From positions 1-22,611 of the forward strand of contig JBEIHY010000052.1 of the NCBI GenBank assembly GCA_040381035.1: a stretch of 22,611 nt of DNA. Reading direction: 5' to 3'. Shown here one piece after another: positions 21,842 to 22,611 of the stretch. The position numbers were made by a program, and so were the translations under genes. Origin of the DNA: REEB506 sp040381035 (GTDB taxonomy: Bacteria > Pseudomonadota > Alphaproteobacteria > Caulobacterales > Aquidulcibacteraceae). Each line of letters begins with the position of its first letter. Position 1 is the stretch's first letter. A model generated the notes under the pieces. The model was not told where the DNA came from and did not search any database. It saw only the letters and a list, made by a program, of their open reading frames with translations.

Positions 21842-22219
21842 TCACTCCTTCTGTCGCTGCAGCACGCCCGAGAAGGTCAAAATCGCGAGCGATGTAAGGA
21901 TCCAACCCGCGATGGCGGAGAGGGCCTTGAGCCAACGCAACACGGTGGGATCATGGATGTCCGTTCCGCGCGGTTCGCCGGGTGCGGGCGGTGGCGCGAT
22001 CTCGCATTTGGTTTCTTGACGCAGATCGATCAGCGCCACGACCATATCCACCGCGTAAAGGAGCGGATCGATTGCATCGCCGCACGACAATACGCTTTGG
22101 GCGCTGCTGGTGGCGCGCGGCACGGCAGGCGCGTTGTTGTCGCCGACGACGGTCGCGACGGGCGCCGTGTCGACGACCAGCAAGGCATCAGTTGTAGAAG
22201 TATCCATGTAGTCTGACAT
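21842..22219 (-). CDS. Small protein with C-terminal membrane helix, hypothetical
   Basis: This 125-residue protein has a polar Thr/Val/Ala-rich N-terminus. A segment with DPLLYAVDMVVALIDLRQE (about 51-69) follows, then a proline-rich linker and a C-terminal helix (about 96-119) ending in a short basic tail. The DPLLY-x-x-D...IDLRQE block followed by a WILTSLAILTFSGVL helix is like the C-terminal ends I recall from larger bacterial proteins anchored at the membrane. This could therefore be a stand-alone anchor or the remnant of a longer gene. A ggag ribosome site 4 bases before the ATG favours an independent gene. The 223 bases downstream, 21619-21841, show nothing further. Confidence 0.65.
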   Translation of the reverse strand: MSDYMDTSTTDALLVVDTAPVATVVGDNNAPAVPRATSSAQSVLSCGDAIDPLLYAVDMVVALIDLRQETKCEIAPPPAPGEPRGTDIHDPTVLRWLKALSAIAGWILTSLAILTFSGVLQRQKE

Positions 22220-22611
22220 TCGCTCCCGGCGTGGCGGGGGGCCGCCGGGTCGAAAGTGTCAGACGCAACCGCTCATGCGGCTTGGCCTGGGTTTTGTTTT
22301 TCGCGCGCGAGCGGCGCGGAATCAAGGCACGGACTTCTGGACCGCGGCGCAAGCGTCCGCCCAGTCCGCTGCGGCGGCTGCACTCGGCGCCTCTGTTTCC
22401 GGTGCGGTCAGTTCGGCTGGATTGAAGCGGTCCGTCAGGATCGCAATCGTCCCCACCCAGACGAATGAACCGGCGAGTGAATAGGGCGCAAAAAGCCTAA
22501 GCCCTTGGCCAGAGCAATCGTCAGCCCAGGATTAGGAAACAAGTTTCTGGTCAAGCCGATCCGTAGGGGCCCCAAACCAGGTCACACACGCGGCCGCTCA
22601 TTGATGCCCGA
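22220..22611. other. Right-end region, no convincing gene
   Basis: Only short overlapping frames of 64-70 codons exist on the plus strand. The best (22275-22484) has an Ala/Ser-rich middle (AAQASAQSAAAAALGASVSG) but no clear ribosome site. A minus-strand frame entering from the right edge is short. No RNA gene or repeat was seen. Confidence 0.45.

Noticed and set aside
22275..22484. Plus-strand frame of 69 codons at the right end
   Set aside because: The Ala-rich middle is suggestive, but there is no ribosome site, it overlaps two other frames of similar length, and no family is recognisable.

Overview
The window is a stretch of high-GC bacterial chromosome. The housekeeping genes (glyS next to ppdK; a TPR/YfgM-like gene, bamB and der in series), SleB-type cell-wall hydrolase, abundant lipoproteins and ECF sigma factors all fit an alphaproteobacterium. 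The order cannot be fixed from this sequence alone. I see no rRNA, tRNA, CRISPR array, insertion sequence or phage gene.

Layout. Positions 1-222 have no gene but hold a large imperfect palindrome (62-140). Two minus-strand genes follow: a lipoprotein (1088-1837) and an exported alpha/beta hydrolase (223-1056) whose expected catalytic His is Arg. They diverge from glyS (1945-4077), which is followed four bases later by ppdK (4082-6751). After an AT-rich spacer comes a SleB-like hydrolase (7074-8012), convergent with two tandem paralogous secreted proteins of unknown function (8013-8555, 8648-9187). Divergent from these is an orphan family-5 peptide-binding lipoprotein (9283-10911).

Positions 10908-13178 form a tight minus-strand operon: a PiuC/YbiX-type Fe(II)/2-oxoglutarate hydroxylase, an ArsC/Spx-family thioredoxin-fold protein, a three-helix membrane protein, an ECF sigma factor and a small membrane protein that is probably its anti-sigma. 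A plus-strand lipoprotein, a small membrane protein and a VOC-fold protein follow. Then, at 15124-16949, the same three-gene set (three-helix membrane protein, ECF sigma, small membrane protein) appears again as a diverged paralogous copy on the other strand. This copy has an elaborate leader: a 13-nt tandem repeat, a hairpin that pairs with the Shine-Dalgarno sequence of a 26-residue transmembrane micro-ORF, and a perfect 12-bp hairpin capped by UUCG.

Positions 17066-20554 are the envelope/ribosome cluster TPR protein-bamB-der. The window ends with a zinc-less quinone oxidoreductase (20620-21618), a small C-terminally anchored protein (21842-22219) and 392 bases without a convincing gene.

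The most interesting element is the pair of paralogous sigma modules: two membrane-linked regulatory cassettes with overlapping stop/start codons, only about 3 kb apart, one attached to iron/redox-type genes and the other under apparent RNA-level control. What they sense and what they regulate cannot be read from the sequence.
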